Positions 34,132 through 45,271 of a stretch of 64,000 bases of DNA are shown here, piece by piece. The stretch lies in the NCBI RefSeq assembly GCF_051020765.1, contig NC_134948.1, positions 5,944,501 through 6,008,500 of the forward strand, written 5' to 3'. This stretch comes from Lasioglossum baleicum (Eukaryota > Arthropoda > Insecta > Hymenoptera > Halictidae). A model generated the notes under the pieces. The model did no database searches. It was not told where the DNA came from and saw only the letters and a program-made list of their open reading frames with translations. The position numbers were made by a program, and so were the translations under genes. Every line of letters starts with the position of its first letter. Position 1 is the first letter of the stretch.

Positions 34132-34202
34132 TGCATCGGCCGGGAATCGAACCCGGGCCGCCCGCGTGGCAGGCGAGCATTCTACCACTGAACCACCGAT
34201 GC
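34132..34202 (-). tRNA. tRNA-Gly (GCC)
   Basis: The minus strand reads as a 71-nt cloverleaf. The acceptor stem GCATCGG pairs with CCGATGC before discriminator A. A-box GGTTCAGTGGTAGAATG and B-box GGGTTCGATTCCC are present, and the anticodon loop CTGCCAC carries GCC. The tRNA is intronless and no CCA is encoded, as expected for a nuclear tRNA. Confidence 0.97.
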
Positions 34203-35357
34203 TTGTTGTAATCACATTCTACGGAGTACATACATCTACGCAACAATAGTTACATTTATGACGATAAAACTATTTAAAGCGACTGAATAGTTGATTACCT
34301 TCTGCTTCTACCGTATACAAACATTCGGCGTAACCTACACAAATGTTCCTACATGAACATGGCTCTTTGAAATGCATAAAAAATTTTCGGACCCAGCGCC
34401 GCGCCTTTTCAAGCATTTTAAAAGCCTAAAGCCCATTAAACTAATTACGAGCGGCCGATGAAGGTATCGGAGACCCGTAAAGGATTACACGCTTTATAAA
34501 TTCCGTCCATAAAATCTTTCGAGTTATCGGAAGCGTGTAATAAAAAGCATATGTAGCATTCGCCGTCGCGTCGGTTCGAATGCAAGGACAATGAACTCGT
34601 TGTCCTTTTATCAAAACTATGCAGGTTTTGCAAAAATAAATTCTTCCCGTTCGCTCGATGACTGATCGCTGTGTACTATAAAATTCGAGGTATTCGCCGC
34701 TCCACAACTGATCAGGATTCGTTCGAAAACCAGACAATTATTTCCGCAAAATCTTCGCATGTTTTATCACTGGACAGCGGATTTTATGCGTTTATGACAA
34801 AATTCAGCACCTGCAATTTGAAACGGTAAAAATATTAGAAGATCTTAAAAATACTGTTATATTATTTTCATGTTATTAAGCATATTAACACATCACCAGC
34901 CAGTGATTATTTCATAATTTTGAAAAATCTGTGGTTCACGGCTAAACGCTTCTCAATAAAACCTTCAACAGTGACAGCAATTTTCATTGGGAACTAACAA
35001 GTCACCGTTAATAACGTCATCTAATACTTTCATTTCAGATTATAACGTAAAAGAAAATTTCTATACTTTCTTTTGGTACAACACAATTATTGAAAATTCG
35101 ATAGGTAAAGTGCGTTAAGAGTTTGCTACGATTCAGGTAGAACATTATTTTTACTTTGCATAAAGGTCCAGTAGTATTCTTCCAAGCGATCTGTGTATAT
35201 CTCTGGCAGATGTTTGGAATAGCGCGGCGGGAACCTGTAAAATCGAAAAGAACTTTGAAATATTTCGTCGTAAAATTGAAAGGAAACGTGGTAAAATTTC
35301 GTGCGTGCATGTGTGCGCGCACTCGAGTGGAGAGGGTAAGAGTATTCCCATCGAATT
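34203..35357. other. spacer between tRNA and the 27 kDa protein gene promoter
   Basis: About 1.1 kb without a supported exon. It contains hAT MITE copy 8 (34771-35174). A 98-codon minus-strand frame at 34441-34737 has no recognisable family. Confidence 0.5.
34771..35174. mobile_element. hAT-type MITE, family A copy 8, enlarged
   Basis: The left end TGGACAGCGGATTTTATGCG continues into family sequence (TTTATGACAAAATTCAGCAC), and the right end CTTTGCATAAAGGTCCAGTA matches the inverted TIR. At about 400 bp it is twice the usual size, so it probably carries an insertion (the TTAACACATCACCAG ... GTCACCGTTAA block is a candidate). No 8-bp duplication recognised. Confidence 0.6.
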
Positions 35358-35392
35358 TATATAAGTCGAGCGCACGCGCTCAGCGGTTCAGT
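35358..35392 (+). promoter_or_regulatory. TATA box and initiator of the 27 kDa haemolymph protein gene
   Basis: TATATAAG at 35358-35365 is followed by an arthropod initiator TCAGT (35388-35392) whose A at 35390 lies 32 bp after the first T of the TATA box, the canonical spacing. This predicts a start site near 35390 and a 5' UTR of about 400 nt before the ATG at 35793. Confidence 0.7.
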
Positions 35393-35792
35393 ATCGGAGT
35401 AGCGTTACTGCGATCGTCCGAAGTCTTGTTGTTGCGTGCTCCGCTTCCGAATTCACGTCTTGCTCTTTCACCTTTGCCCCCCTCGTCTTCGCTGGGTTTC
35501 CGTGCGTCGTGTTACAAGTCAGTTTGTTATAGAGCTTTCATAAGAACAGAGGAAAAGCGGGCAACGGGTACGGAAACGGAAGTAATAGCGGGAACTTGGA
35601 TCCGTCGAGCCAGGCGACACGCTCGTAACAGTGATGCGCATCTGATCAGTGTATATCCATCTTGCTCGTACAGCGGCACGTATTCTTTCGCCGTCGCGAG
35701 TAAACGCCGCGCCGTCTCACCTCACGGCGTTTCGGAAGATAATCTCCACGGCGAGACGTGTGCTGCTCCGTGAAAAATCAAGAGAACCTGCA

Positions 35793-38700
35793 ATGAACAA
35801 ATACTGGACAGTCACTGCTGTGGTGTTCCTTTGCGGTAAGTCTGCCCTCGGCGACTGTCTCCGCCCTCGTCCCCGTCTCCGTCCCCATCTCCGTCGACGA
35901 GAACTGGGAAACGTAAGAGAACTCACGCGTTTTTGTTTTCCATCCACGTTGACAGAGTTCAAGCTGGCATGATTCACGACACGCAACGCATCGCGATAAA
36001 CAACAAAGGAAGAAAACACGCGAACGAGAGAGACAGTAGTATATCGATGGCGAATTCGATGCGTGTAAAACGATCGCATGCACAAAATCATATAGGTACC
36101 TACGAGAATGCTGTGCGATCTTTTTTTTTACGTTCGCCTCGCTCGTTGCCGGATTAGATGTCAGGGACTTCTCGTTTACGTTCGCTCAGTCAGATTCAAT
36201 TTGTAATACGACCGTTTTCTGTTGCAAGCGGCTCGTTGTGTTTCGAGCTGTCCATCTATCATGGCATTGTTTCGACAAGAACGGTACTGTAAACTTGAAT
36301 CATAGTCGATTCACGATTGAAAGGAACGATAGAGCGACCTTCGATCGCATTCGCATAATCGATAAGAAGCGATTGGTCGTGGCATGGAATCCGACAAGAT
36401 TGAATCGAATTCTCGATATGTATATACTTACAATTAGAATGTTGCTTTTCATCAATGCAAATTCCATAAATGTTTATGAAATAAATGATGATTGTATTGT
36501 CACGATCGATTTGATCGAATCTGCTTCATTGCCGGGTGTGTGCAGTGTGCAGACATTAAGTTTGCGATGCACGTGTGACGAATGACGAATACTTAATCTG
36601 CTCGGTTTCCGTACTTTGTACCCCCTTTAGATGCATTTTGATTTGCTCGATTGTATTTCATGCAACCGCCGTGCTTAACAATGACGTACGACAAAATGAT
36701 ACCGATACCAGTAACGAAAGTAGATACCGAAAGCAGATATACACGGTGGAATTATTAATTTGGATCGAGACTTCTTTTGCTACGGGCTCTCGATTTCAGT
36801 GTTTCGTAACTAAAGTACTACATAGAGGTACCTGACGCGTTATATTTCCGCCTTCGTTGCGAGGAACAAACATTTATATGTATTCTAAAACGAAACTTTC
36901 GAACTTCAACAGTTTAATTCTTATTAGATCGTATTGCGGGATAAAAACACTGACCACGTGTGGAAACGAAACAAAACAGTGTATACATGTATACCACGGT
37001 GCATTATACAGGTGTGCCGACTTCCCTCAAAAAACTGAGGCAGATGAGTCGTAATTCTTTGGCCGCCGCCAGACGGCGCATGGTCCCAGGTACTGTACAT
37101 GTGCGAATGAGATTGAATGAGATTGCGCTGCTGAATACACACAATCGCACTCATTCACACACGTACGGTACCTGGGGAACCATGCGCCGTCTGGCGGCGG
37201 CCAGAGAATTACGACTCATCTGCCTCCAAATTTCAGCATTACAGAGATGCTAAGTCGGCACACCTGTATAATGCACCGTGATGTATACCATATGTACACA
37301 TATTAAAAATAAACACAGAAACAGAACACAACGCAATACTCTTACTTCAGTTACTTCTAACTCTGACTCTGCTGCACCCTGCACCTCGCAGGCTGGCTGA
37401 AGTTCACCACGTCACGTGTGCTTACGTGTGCTTTTCTCTCGACTGCCAAGAAAACGCGCTAAGCTTGCACCAGCTTGCACCCTCCACACACACATATACA
37501 CACACACAGTTCCTGAAAACTAAACAGTCCAGTTGTCCAATTCACTGATATATACATGGTGTCCCAAAACTCCTGCAGAACCCGGAAATGGGAGGTTCCT
37601 GAGGTCATTTGAAACGACATTTTCCTCCGCAAAAATGTTGTCCGCGGCTTTGTTTAGGAGTTATTACCGAAAAACACGGACCAATCAGAGCGCGACCTAG
37701 ACGCGAGTTGACACAATCAGCCAATTGACAGTTGGCGCGCCGGGCCGACTCGGCCAACACGCATCTAGGTCGTGCTCTGATTGGTCCGTGTTTTTCGTTA
37801 ATAACTCCTATATATATATATATAAACAAAGCCGCTGACAACATTTTTGCAGAGGAAAATGTCGTTTTAAATGACCTCGGGAACCTTCCATTTCCGGGTT
37901 TTGCAAGACTATTGGGACACCTTGTATACTAGTGATAGTATATATATGTATATCAGTGTTCAGTGCTATATACACTATATATTAGCCTAAATTCTAAACA
38001 GTCGGGGTGTCCCCGAAATCGACACCACAATATATTACTTATGCAAACTCGGCTTCAAATAACATGCCTTCTTCTAACAATAAGATTACATTGTCTATCA
38101 AATGATGGTTGTGGGCAAACTACTATATTTATGTATTTAGAAAGTATTTAGTATTAGAAGGGAAAGGAAAATCGTCGACGTATCTCATTCTGTATAAATA
38201 TTTATGGAAACTGTACATACTTTATTTTATTACTCATTCATTTTTACTTTATTCTTACAAATATGTAGTGCTAACTCATTTTGTCAGGTATAATTTAGAA
38301 ACCGTGAAATTCTAATGTATGTATATTAAATAGATGTTGATAATATGAAATCTGTATTTATTTCCTCACAAATTACTTGACTTAAAAAAAAGAGTAGTAA
38401 ATTTACGATATTGTCAAAAACGAATCGTTAGATATTTAGTGCTTGTTATTCCTTTCCTTTTAAATACCTCGAAACAAGAAATACACGACCAATTTCATAA
38501 TTATGGGCACATATGTGGTCTAAATAAGGTTAAAATCGAAGCCGTCAAAAGGCGGCTAAACTGGCTAAACACCCCGTGCAGGGGTTCATCTTCCCTAGCG
38601 AGGCCTGTAATGTTCTGTATTGGATTACTTTTAACAAGATGAATTTTTCTTCCAGGTCTCGTTGGGCACACTAACTCTCAAGAAAATGTCGACGACGTGG

Positions 38701-39685
38701 TAAACAAAGTTTCCAACCTTATAGACCCGAAAAGTCTCAACGCATCCGGGATCGACTTGGCCGCTATAAATGCATCCGCAATACCGGCTCTCAATGAGGC
38801 GAAGAATTTGTTTAAACAAAAATGCGAGAAGAACGGAGGCGAAGGTGCATTCGAGAAAGCTACCAAAGCTAAAGATAAAGTGGAGGAATGCATCAAATCG
38901 TTTGTAAACCTGACGCAGCTCGAATCCGAGATGGAAAAGTATAAACCTACCGGAGACTTGGACGTGGTGTTCAGAAGATATTGCAGCAAGACCCCTAAGC
39001 TTAAGAAGTGTGTAAGCGATTTCACGGATGCAACGGAACCCTGTTTGGAAGCATCGGAAAAAGAGACTAAGAAAACACTTTTGAACATCACCGATTCTCT
39101 CTTGAATTTTGTTTGTTTCAAAGAAGGAGATCGTATTGCTCGTATGTATACGAATACTCAAATATTTCTATTCGCAGAAACTTTCTATGGAAACTCTAGC
39201 TAATATAATTCTTATTGTTTCTAGTTTTCATATCTGCTAACGGACCAGAATGTTTGCAGTCGAAACAACAAGAAATTGAAAACTGTATCAATGCTACTTT
39301 TGGCAAATACATCCCTCCTATGGATGCGAACAATGGATCTTTGATGGGATTGGATCGCATCAACCATCTTCTCGTACTTGGCAATAAAGAATGCGGGTAT
39401 GTAGATGTTAAAATAGTCAAATAAAACAGAATTATGCTAATGGCAATATATTAATTCTTCCAATGTATGTGCAGGGACATTTCTACTGTCCAAGCCTGCA
39501 TTGTTAACGATTTGGAAAAATGTTCGGATCCCACACCTGCCAACATCGTGGACTCTATATTCAACTTTATTTTACGAGCAACACCTTGTAAAAATGTGGT
39601 ACCTGGTCTAAACGCTGCTCCTACGTCTACGATTAGTTTATTATTGACTTCGAGTCTGGTGCTCTTGTCGCTGAGACTCGTTTGA
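35793..39685 (+). CDS. 27 kDa haemolymph glycoprotein-family protein (DUF1397)
   Basis: Exons: 35793-35835, 38656-39141, 39225-39396, 39475-39685; 303 aa. The first exon and start of the second encode a signal peptide (MNKYWTVTAVVFLCGLVGHT, likely cut after about residue 22), so the protein is secreted. The mature part has the helical, cysteine-spaced plan of the insect 27 kDa haemolymph protein family (CSKTPKLKKCVSDF, FVCFKEGDRIALF, GPECLQSKQQEIENCI, KECGDISTVQACI), with several N-glycosylation sequons. Its biochemical role is not established. The last 18 or so residues are hydrophobic (STISLLLTSSLVLLSLRLV), longer than expected for a purely secreted member, so GPI or membrane anchoring is possible. 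Intron 1 is 2.8 kb and holds two foldback transposons. Codons join in frame at all junctions. Confidence 0.88.
36995..37280. mobile_element. hAT-type foldback element with perfect 8-bp target duplication
   Basis: TIR CACGGTGCATTATACAGG begins long arms (about 110 bp each, including GCAGATGAGTCGTAATTC and CCAGACGGCGCATGG) that pair across most of the 286-bp element. It is flanked by ATGTATAC at 36987-36994 and 37281-37288. Located in intron 1 of the 27 kDa protein gene. No coding capacity. Confidence 0.88.
37552..37927. mobile_element. long-armed foldback element (GGTGTCCCAA family)
   Basis: Left end TATACATGGTGTCCCAAAAC and right end (reverse complement) TATACAAGGTGTCCCAATAG start arms of about 150 bp (shared blocks AACCCGGAAATGG, CATTTTCCTC, TTTGTTTAGGAGTTATTA, GACCAATCAGAGC). 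The loop is GC-rich (GGCGCGCCGGGCCGACTCGG). A (TA)n run has expanded in the right arm. A TA target duplication is possible. A solo arm lies at 48530-48655. Confidence 0.8.
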
Positions 39686-40600
39686 ACGAACTATTTAAAA
39701 TTTTGCATTGTTCACTCCAATGTCGGCAATTGCGCATGGTCGATCGTTGTTTATATTACCTTCTTCTTTTTCTTACCTTACGATTCTACGTGGTGCATCG
39801 TACGATGCAACAGCATCCTCTTTTAATGTAATATATTTGAAAGTTGTACAAAATCACTGAGAAAAATTGTATAACATATTCAAAACATAGTAAAACTCTT
39901 TCCTCTTCTTTCGTTTTTGGATGTACCGCAAAATTGAAATGTAATCGCGCTGCCTTTGATTGCCAAATTTGCTGTTCTAATGTTCCAGGTGCTTCGGAAT
40001 AGACTGACATATTCATAAGCGTCCATCTATACTGTATACATAAAGAAGAATTACGGTAAAACCTAATTCTATTTTAACTTTTACTACACTTTGAATATGT
40101 TAAATTTTGTACCATAGCAATGTATTCGAACGGATTGATACAATCTTGTAATATATAGATATTATAATGTATGTATATGTTTGTATTCGCATTCATCCTT
40201 AATTTTATCATTCGATATGTATACACGTATTTACATTCTGTTTCTTTGAAATATTTAAAAGCACAGCATATTAATTATCAAATCGTATATATATACGAGA
40301 TAACGAGATATCATTCATTGTTATTCTTTGACACCATACCAAAAGTGCGTCGTTCTTATGAAGAACTTAAAGAATGGTTGTTTATATTTTCGTAAATGTT
40401 GTTTTTATATTTCAAGAGTACAAAATAATAGTCGATTGTTTAAATTATTGTGTTTGATCTTCTCCTTGTACCTAATACATATTATCCTTTCTAAATAAAG
40501 TAAATCGTAATTAAAAACGCATTCATTTTGATCAGTTTCAATCATTTCATGTACGAAGGTTCAACATGATCAGGAATAATCAGGATAAAACAAAATAACG
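39686..40600. other. 27 kDa protein gene 3' UTR and spacer
   Basis: No coding exon visible. AT-rich; an AATAAA near 40493 would fit a long 3' UTR end. Confidence 0.5.
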
Positions 40601-40613
40601 ATGGCGGCAGTGT

Positions 40614-40625
40614 GGTCACGTGACC
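40614..40625. promoter_or_regulatory. palindromic E-box GGTCACGTGACC upstream of IFRD1
   Basis: A perfect 12-bp palindrome containing CACGTG and the CLEAR-type core GTCACGTGAC lies about 420 bp before the IFRD1 ATG, next to inverted CCAAT boxes (ATTGG near 40634 and 40726). It is a good binding site for bHLH-zip factors (MITF/TFEB, USF, Myc/Max types). Function is inferred. Confidence 0.5.
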
Positions 40626-41043
40626 GAACACCGATTGGTCGATTCCGTGCATAAGCTTCTTGGAAATTCAGTTTCCCGCGCAAATTTTCAATCGAGTTCT
40701 TTCAAGGCACGTTACGAAGATTCTGATTGGTCAATTCGCAGCGACACGATCAACGGGCCGCATGCGCTGTAAACGTTTCAGGGAGTTTCGTCTGGTTTCG
40801 TCCGTGTTCGGGTACATTCGCGATTTCGTGGAAGACAGTGCACTTGAGAAAGCCCGTCGAAGGCTGTCTCGACGTGTATGTTTTGAACAGTTCGCACCAT
40901 GTTAATGAGTTTCTATCAAGTTTTTAATAAAAGTTCATGTGGTGCGTTCAGTATACGAAGGAAAGCTACTAGTGCAAGACATTTACCCTCTTGATCGAGT
41001 ATTTTCGTTAGTATCAATTGTGCAATAAGGAAGGTGAAGAACG

Positions 41044-44000
41044 ATGCCAGGCAAAGGGGGTAGAAGAGGAAAATCCGGTAAAAACTATTTAATCGTTTTT
41101 TACGTTTCCTGTTCGCGTACTTATCGTTCTCGAACGAAATTAACCTTGTAAGCTTGAAATCGAGCACATGGCCCGTTGAATTATCAATCTTCGCGACAAA
41201 TGAGTCATCCTGTGTGCGTATAAATTTTGCTTATTCTGTCTTACGTCACTGCTAAGTACGTTCGGTCAAACGTAACATTTTCGTTTAAACATCTGCACCG
41301 ACAAACGATGTTTCGTTTATTCCCTTGGCCAAGAAATCGTCTATCGATTTACCGAGAGTATCTTTAAATATATTAAAGCGAGCCAACGTTGTATCGATAC
41401 CAGCACCAGTACCACCTACCCCATGTGACTTTCATGCTTTTCTCACATGGATCTCTGGGTTAGACGCAGCAAAGGCGTTCGGGAAAATTCGATATAACGA
41501 TTATCCATGCTACTTCGGCTGATATTTTCTTATTAGATTGCATTCGAAACAAACCTGATTTTCGATAATCTTGTCCCTTGGCGGACAACAAAGAAATTAC
41601 AAGGTTTCGTATTACTTTCGTTTCTTTCTCCACGTTGCTCAAACGCAACAAAGGTTAGATGGCTGAATTGTTCTTTTCGCGACAACCAATCGTACGTTTT
41701 CTTCTAAATTTAGATTGTGCTGTCTCACATAGCATGAAATCGAAACTTCACCGTTTAATCAATCGTCGAGACAAATATTTAAAAGATTTCTCGTCGCTAG
41801 GTTCTCTCGTTTGCAAAAATAATTGTTACTTTCCTGTCACTTAAAACGAACAGAGATGTTTTATGATGCGTTGAACGACGATTAACGTTGCAAACACGTA
41901 ATTAATATTGTTTCCCTTTCCTCATGAAGTACCAAATTGCAGGATAAAATTGTCGATCAATGGAATTACTATTCTATTCTGTTCGATAATCTCACCTTAT
42001 ATGTACAATAATAGTCACATATGGTACAACTATAGCTGTTTAGACTATGTAATAAGACATTCGTTTTGAACAGCTGTTACCTTTTCCTTTCACTGGATCT
42101 ACAGATTACGCAAGAGTATTAATTTGTTTGGTATTAGTGCTGTCCGTTTCTATCATGTTTATATTTCGTTAACACTAGGTTTACAGAGCTCTAGAAATAA
42201 CCATTTCACATTATTTTATAAACATAACAAGAATGTGTCTATCCAAATTTTTGGCCATTCTTTCTATACCCAAAGAAATAAATTTGATACATAATTCCTC
42301 AGGAAAGCATCTTTACAAACTTAATAATCGCAAATTAAGAATATTAGAACCTGTCATTTTGACGGGTCCTGTAAACCTACTGTTAAGGGGTAGCGTTTCC
42401 AGTTCTCGATAATACAAAGATGGGCTTTTTCAGTAGTCAAAAGGACTAGATGAAAGTAAACTTAAAAGCACTATTTTTACATTTACGAGCTGTAATTTGC
42501 AGCTTTATGAAAATAGCTACACACTTCAGCAGCTTTATTACATTCTGAATAATGTAAATTATGCTGCCGAATAATGCAAATTATGCCTTGTATGCGTAAA
42601 AATAGGACTTTTGAGTTTACTCCATCTTTGAAAAGATTTTTTTATTGGAAAAATATGTACATATCGCAAGAAGTCTGTCAAACAAAATGTTTCTTAAATA
42701 GGTCACAGCGGAAAAAGAGCTGAACTAACATCCGATGAAGATTCAGTTAACAACGATGCGTGCAGCGTTACCAGCAGTCAATCCGATAATCGTAGCATGT
42801 TGGACGATGTGAACGATAACGAAGTGGATGAGTTTACCCAGCAAGAAGCGTTCGAAGAAAAACTAAAAGAAGCGATAGATGGTTTAACTCAACGAAGCGC
42901 GAAGGGCAGAACAGTTTGCTTCAGCGGACTAGAGAAGATATTTGCCCTGAAATATGTTCCGGACTTTGTGGAAGACAGAAAAATGACTATCACCGATTCC
43001 ATAGAACGAGGTCTGAAGAAGGGTCGTGGGGAAGAGCAGTCGACAGCAGCCAGATTGAGTACTTTGCTTTGCGTTCAATTGGGAGCATTTGAAAGCGCGG
43101 AAACGGTATGCAGAGATCTGAAAAGTACTTTGATTTTCATAATTAACGATACATCTGCGTCGACTCAAGCTCGCTCCGAGGTAAATAATAATTCTTGAAT
43201 GGTAATTCTTGATACGAATTGAAAAAAAATCTTCAACGATTCTCCTGTTTTACAGTGTTGTTGGGCTTTGAGTATGAATCATTTCTTATCGAGCGACGAT
43301 GCTGCGGACACTTTCGAAATTGTACAATTACTGTCTGGTATTTTCGCTGGTTCCTATTTGAAGGGAAATGGAGCTGTACCGATCATTTCTACGGAAATGG
43401 CGGCATTGCATGCGGCAGCTATTTCTGCGTGGACTCTTCTGTTAACAATTATGTCTCCAGCCGACGTGTATAATTTTGTTGCGAGCAATAGGTCCAACAG
43501 TTACATGCCGTACGTACTTAATTTTATATACTTAAATACATGTGGAAATGTCAGTACGGAACAGTAACCAGAATCATGTGTATTTTAGATCTTTGAACAG
43601 ATTGCGCGAATTATTGGATTCACCGCATTTGGATGTAAGGTTATCGGCTGGAGAAGCTCTTGCTGTGATATTTGAACTTGGTAGAGGCTTCTGCTGTGAT
43701 TATGAACAAAATTGGTCATTGGATTTAATCGAAGTATTGAAAGATTTAGCAACAGACTCTAACAAGTACAGAGCAAAAAAGGATCGTAAACAACAAAGAG
43801 CCAATTTTAGAGACATACTTCGTTATATAGAAGTAAGATAGAAAATAGCTAGAGAAATGAATTACATTCGATCGCTTACCACGTTAATATTAATCATTAT
43901 CGTTTTACCGATTATCAGGAAGACACAGTATCAGAAATGCACGTAAAATTCGGCCAAGAAGTTCTATATTTAGAAGGATGGTGTGCACGAACTCAGTATA

Positions 44001-44305
44001 ATTCATGCTGTAGATTATTAGGCCCAGGTATTAATATTCATCTTGCAGAAAATCAACTGTTACGCGAAATTTTCCATCTTGGTAATAAAGTTTTACCTGT
44101 TAAATTGAATCAAAAAACTACCAAATTGGAGAGGGTAAGTCCATGTTCCATAACAATACGTGATTAACTTTCACACATACTTTACGATGCTAATGATATA
44201 TCGAAATTACATTTACAGACATTAATGAATGCAGCTGCATTTAAGGCTCGCACTATTTTACGCAATAAGAACAGAGATAAACGATCAGCAGCCTTGGCAC
44301 CGTAA
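41044..44305 (+). CDS. IFRD1: interferon-related developmental regulator 1 homologue
   Basis: Exons: 41044-41077, 42702-43180, 43256-43509, 43589-43832, 43919-44134, 44219-44305; 437 aa, against about 450 for vertebrate IFRD1/2. The family is a nuclear/cytosolic co-regulator with an ARM-like helical fold, also linked to ribosome preservation. The N-terminus is basic (MPGKGGRRGKSGHSGKR) followed by an acidic segment. The IFRD core runs from about residue 55 (EEKLKEAIDGLTQRSAKGR) through SARLDVRLSAGE-like repeats (HLDVRLSAGEALAVIFELG). The C-terminal IFRD segment is intact (EMHVKFGQEVLYLEGWCARTQ, RLLGPGINIHLAENQLLREI). The first coding exon is only 34 nt, followed by a 1.6 kb intron carrying a TTAA MITE. 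Confidence 0.95.
42387..42612. mobile_element. TTAA-flanked MITE (family C, copy 2, right-truncated)
   Basis: TTAA at 42383-42386 is followed by GGGGTAGCGTTTCCAG, then sequence shared with the copy at 5938: TTCTCGATAATACAAAGATG, CAGTAGTCAAAAG, AGCTTTATGAAAATAGCTAC. The right terminal repeat is not recognisable, so I treat it as truncated near 42612. It lies in IFRD1 intron 1. Confidence 0.65.
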
Positions 44306-45271
44306 TTCTTCAACTTTCTGCTTTTATACATTAGATAATTTGATTTAGGATAATGAAAAGTCGAATATACTTTTTAATTTATTATAACCACCGTTTGGTA
44401 ATAAGAGAATCCATTAAATTGTGTTGGGTTTACCGCAACCAACTAGAAAAATTGTAAATAGAGATAATCATGAACAAAAAGATAATACATGAATTTCGTT
44501 TGTTGCGATGCAATTAAAAATTAGTTTTAGCCTGTTTTTTGTTAGTTGAAAACAATGCTATCATCCGATGTCATTTTGTGTTACTTACGTTTTGTATATA
44601 CGAAACTGAAATGTATTGTATGTACATACTTACAACTAAATACTTGGTACAGTAACAAATTATTGTTTTCTATATACATATACATATAGTAGTAGTAAAA
44701 TGATTAATATCAATGATTTTGTAAAGTTTTAACGAAGCGCAAACGTGTATGTTTACGACGCAGGAAATTGTTAACTTTACTTGCTTGTTTTATTTCAGAT
44801 AAGCAACATTTTTTTTTTATTTGAAATGTACGTAAAATCATATGCTACATTTGATTGTATTAATTCGATGTAATCTCTGAGTAAGTTGTTTCATTGGAAA
44901 TCTATAATGGCATTGTACATAATTACATAAGTTATGACATAGCATAGGATTCCTCATTTTATTACATAATAAAATACAGTGAAATACTTGCATTTCTTGT
45001 ACTTTTATTATATAACAATCCACATGTACTTGTAAATAACTCAGTTCCCATATATATTTATATATTTAGATCACAGCTGGGTCAAATGGGTGTAAATTAT
45101 TACAGTAATTGTATCGAATAACTATGCACACAATATCATTTATATCCATGTACTGTATAGAGGCACACAGTTGTTTATACTTGTATGTGTTTATGTATTT
45201 GTGTGTATATTATATATATGTAAAAAGGGGTCCGCGATGCTGATAAAGTTTGATGTAAAGCGAAAAGCTTA
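44306..45271. other. convergent 3' ends of IFRD1 and the F-box gene
   Basis: 966 bp of AT-rich sequence between two stop codons, without exons. It must hold both 3' UTRs. Confidence 0.55.

Noticed and set aside
35156..35773. 205-codon plus-strand frame before the 27 kDa protein gene
   Set aside because: A TATA box and initiator lie inside it at 35358-35392, it begins within a MITE, and it shows no family; the region after 35390 is best read as 5' UTR.
38631..39161. 176-codon minus-strand frame
   Set aside because: Shadow of exon 2 of the 27 kDa protein gene on the opposite strand.
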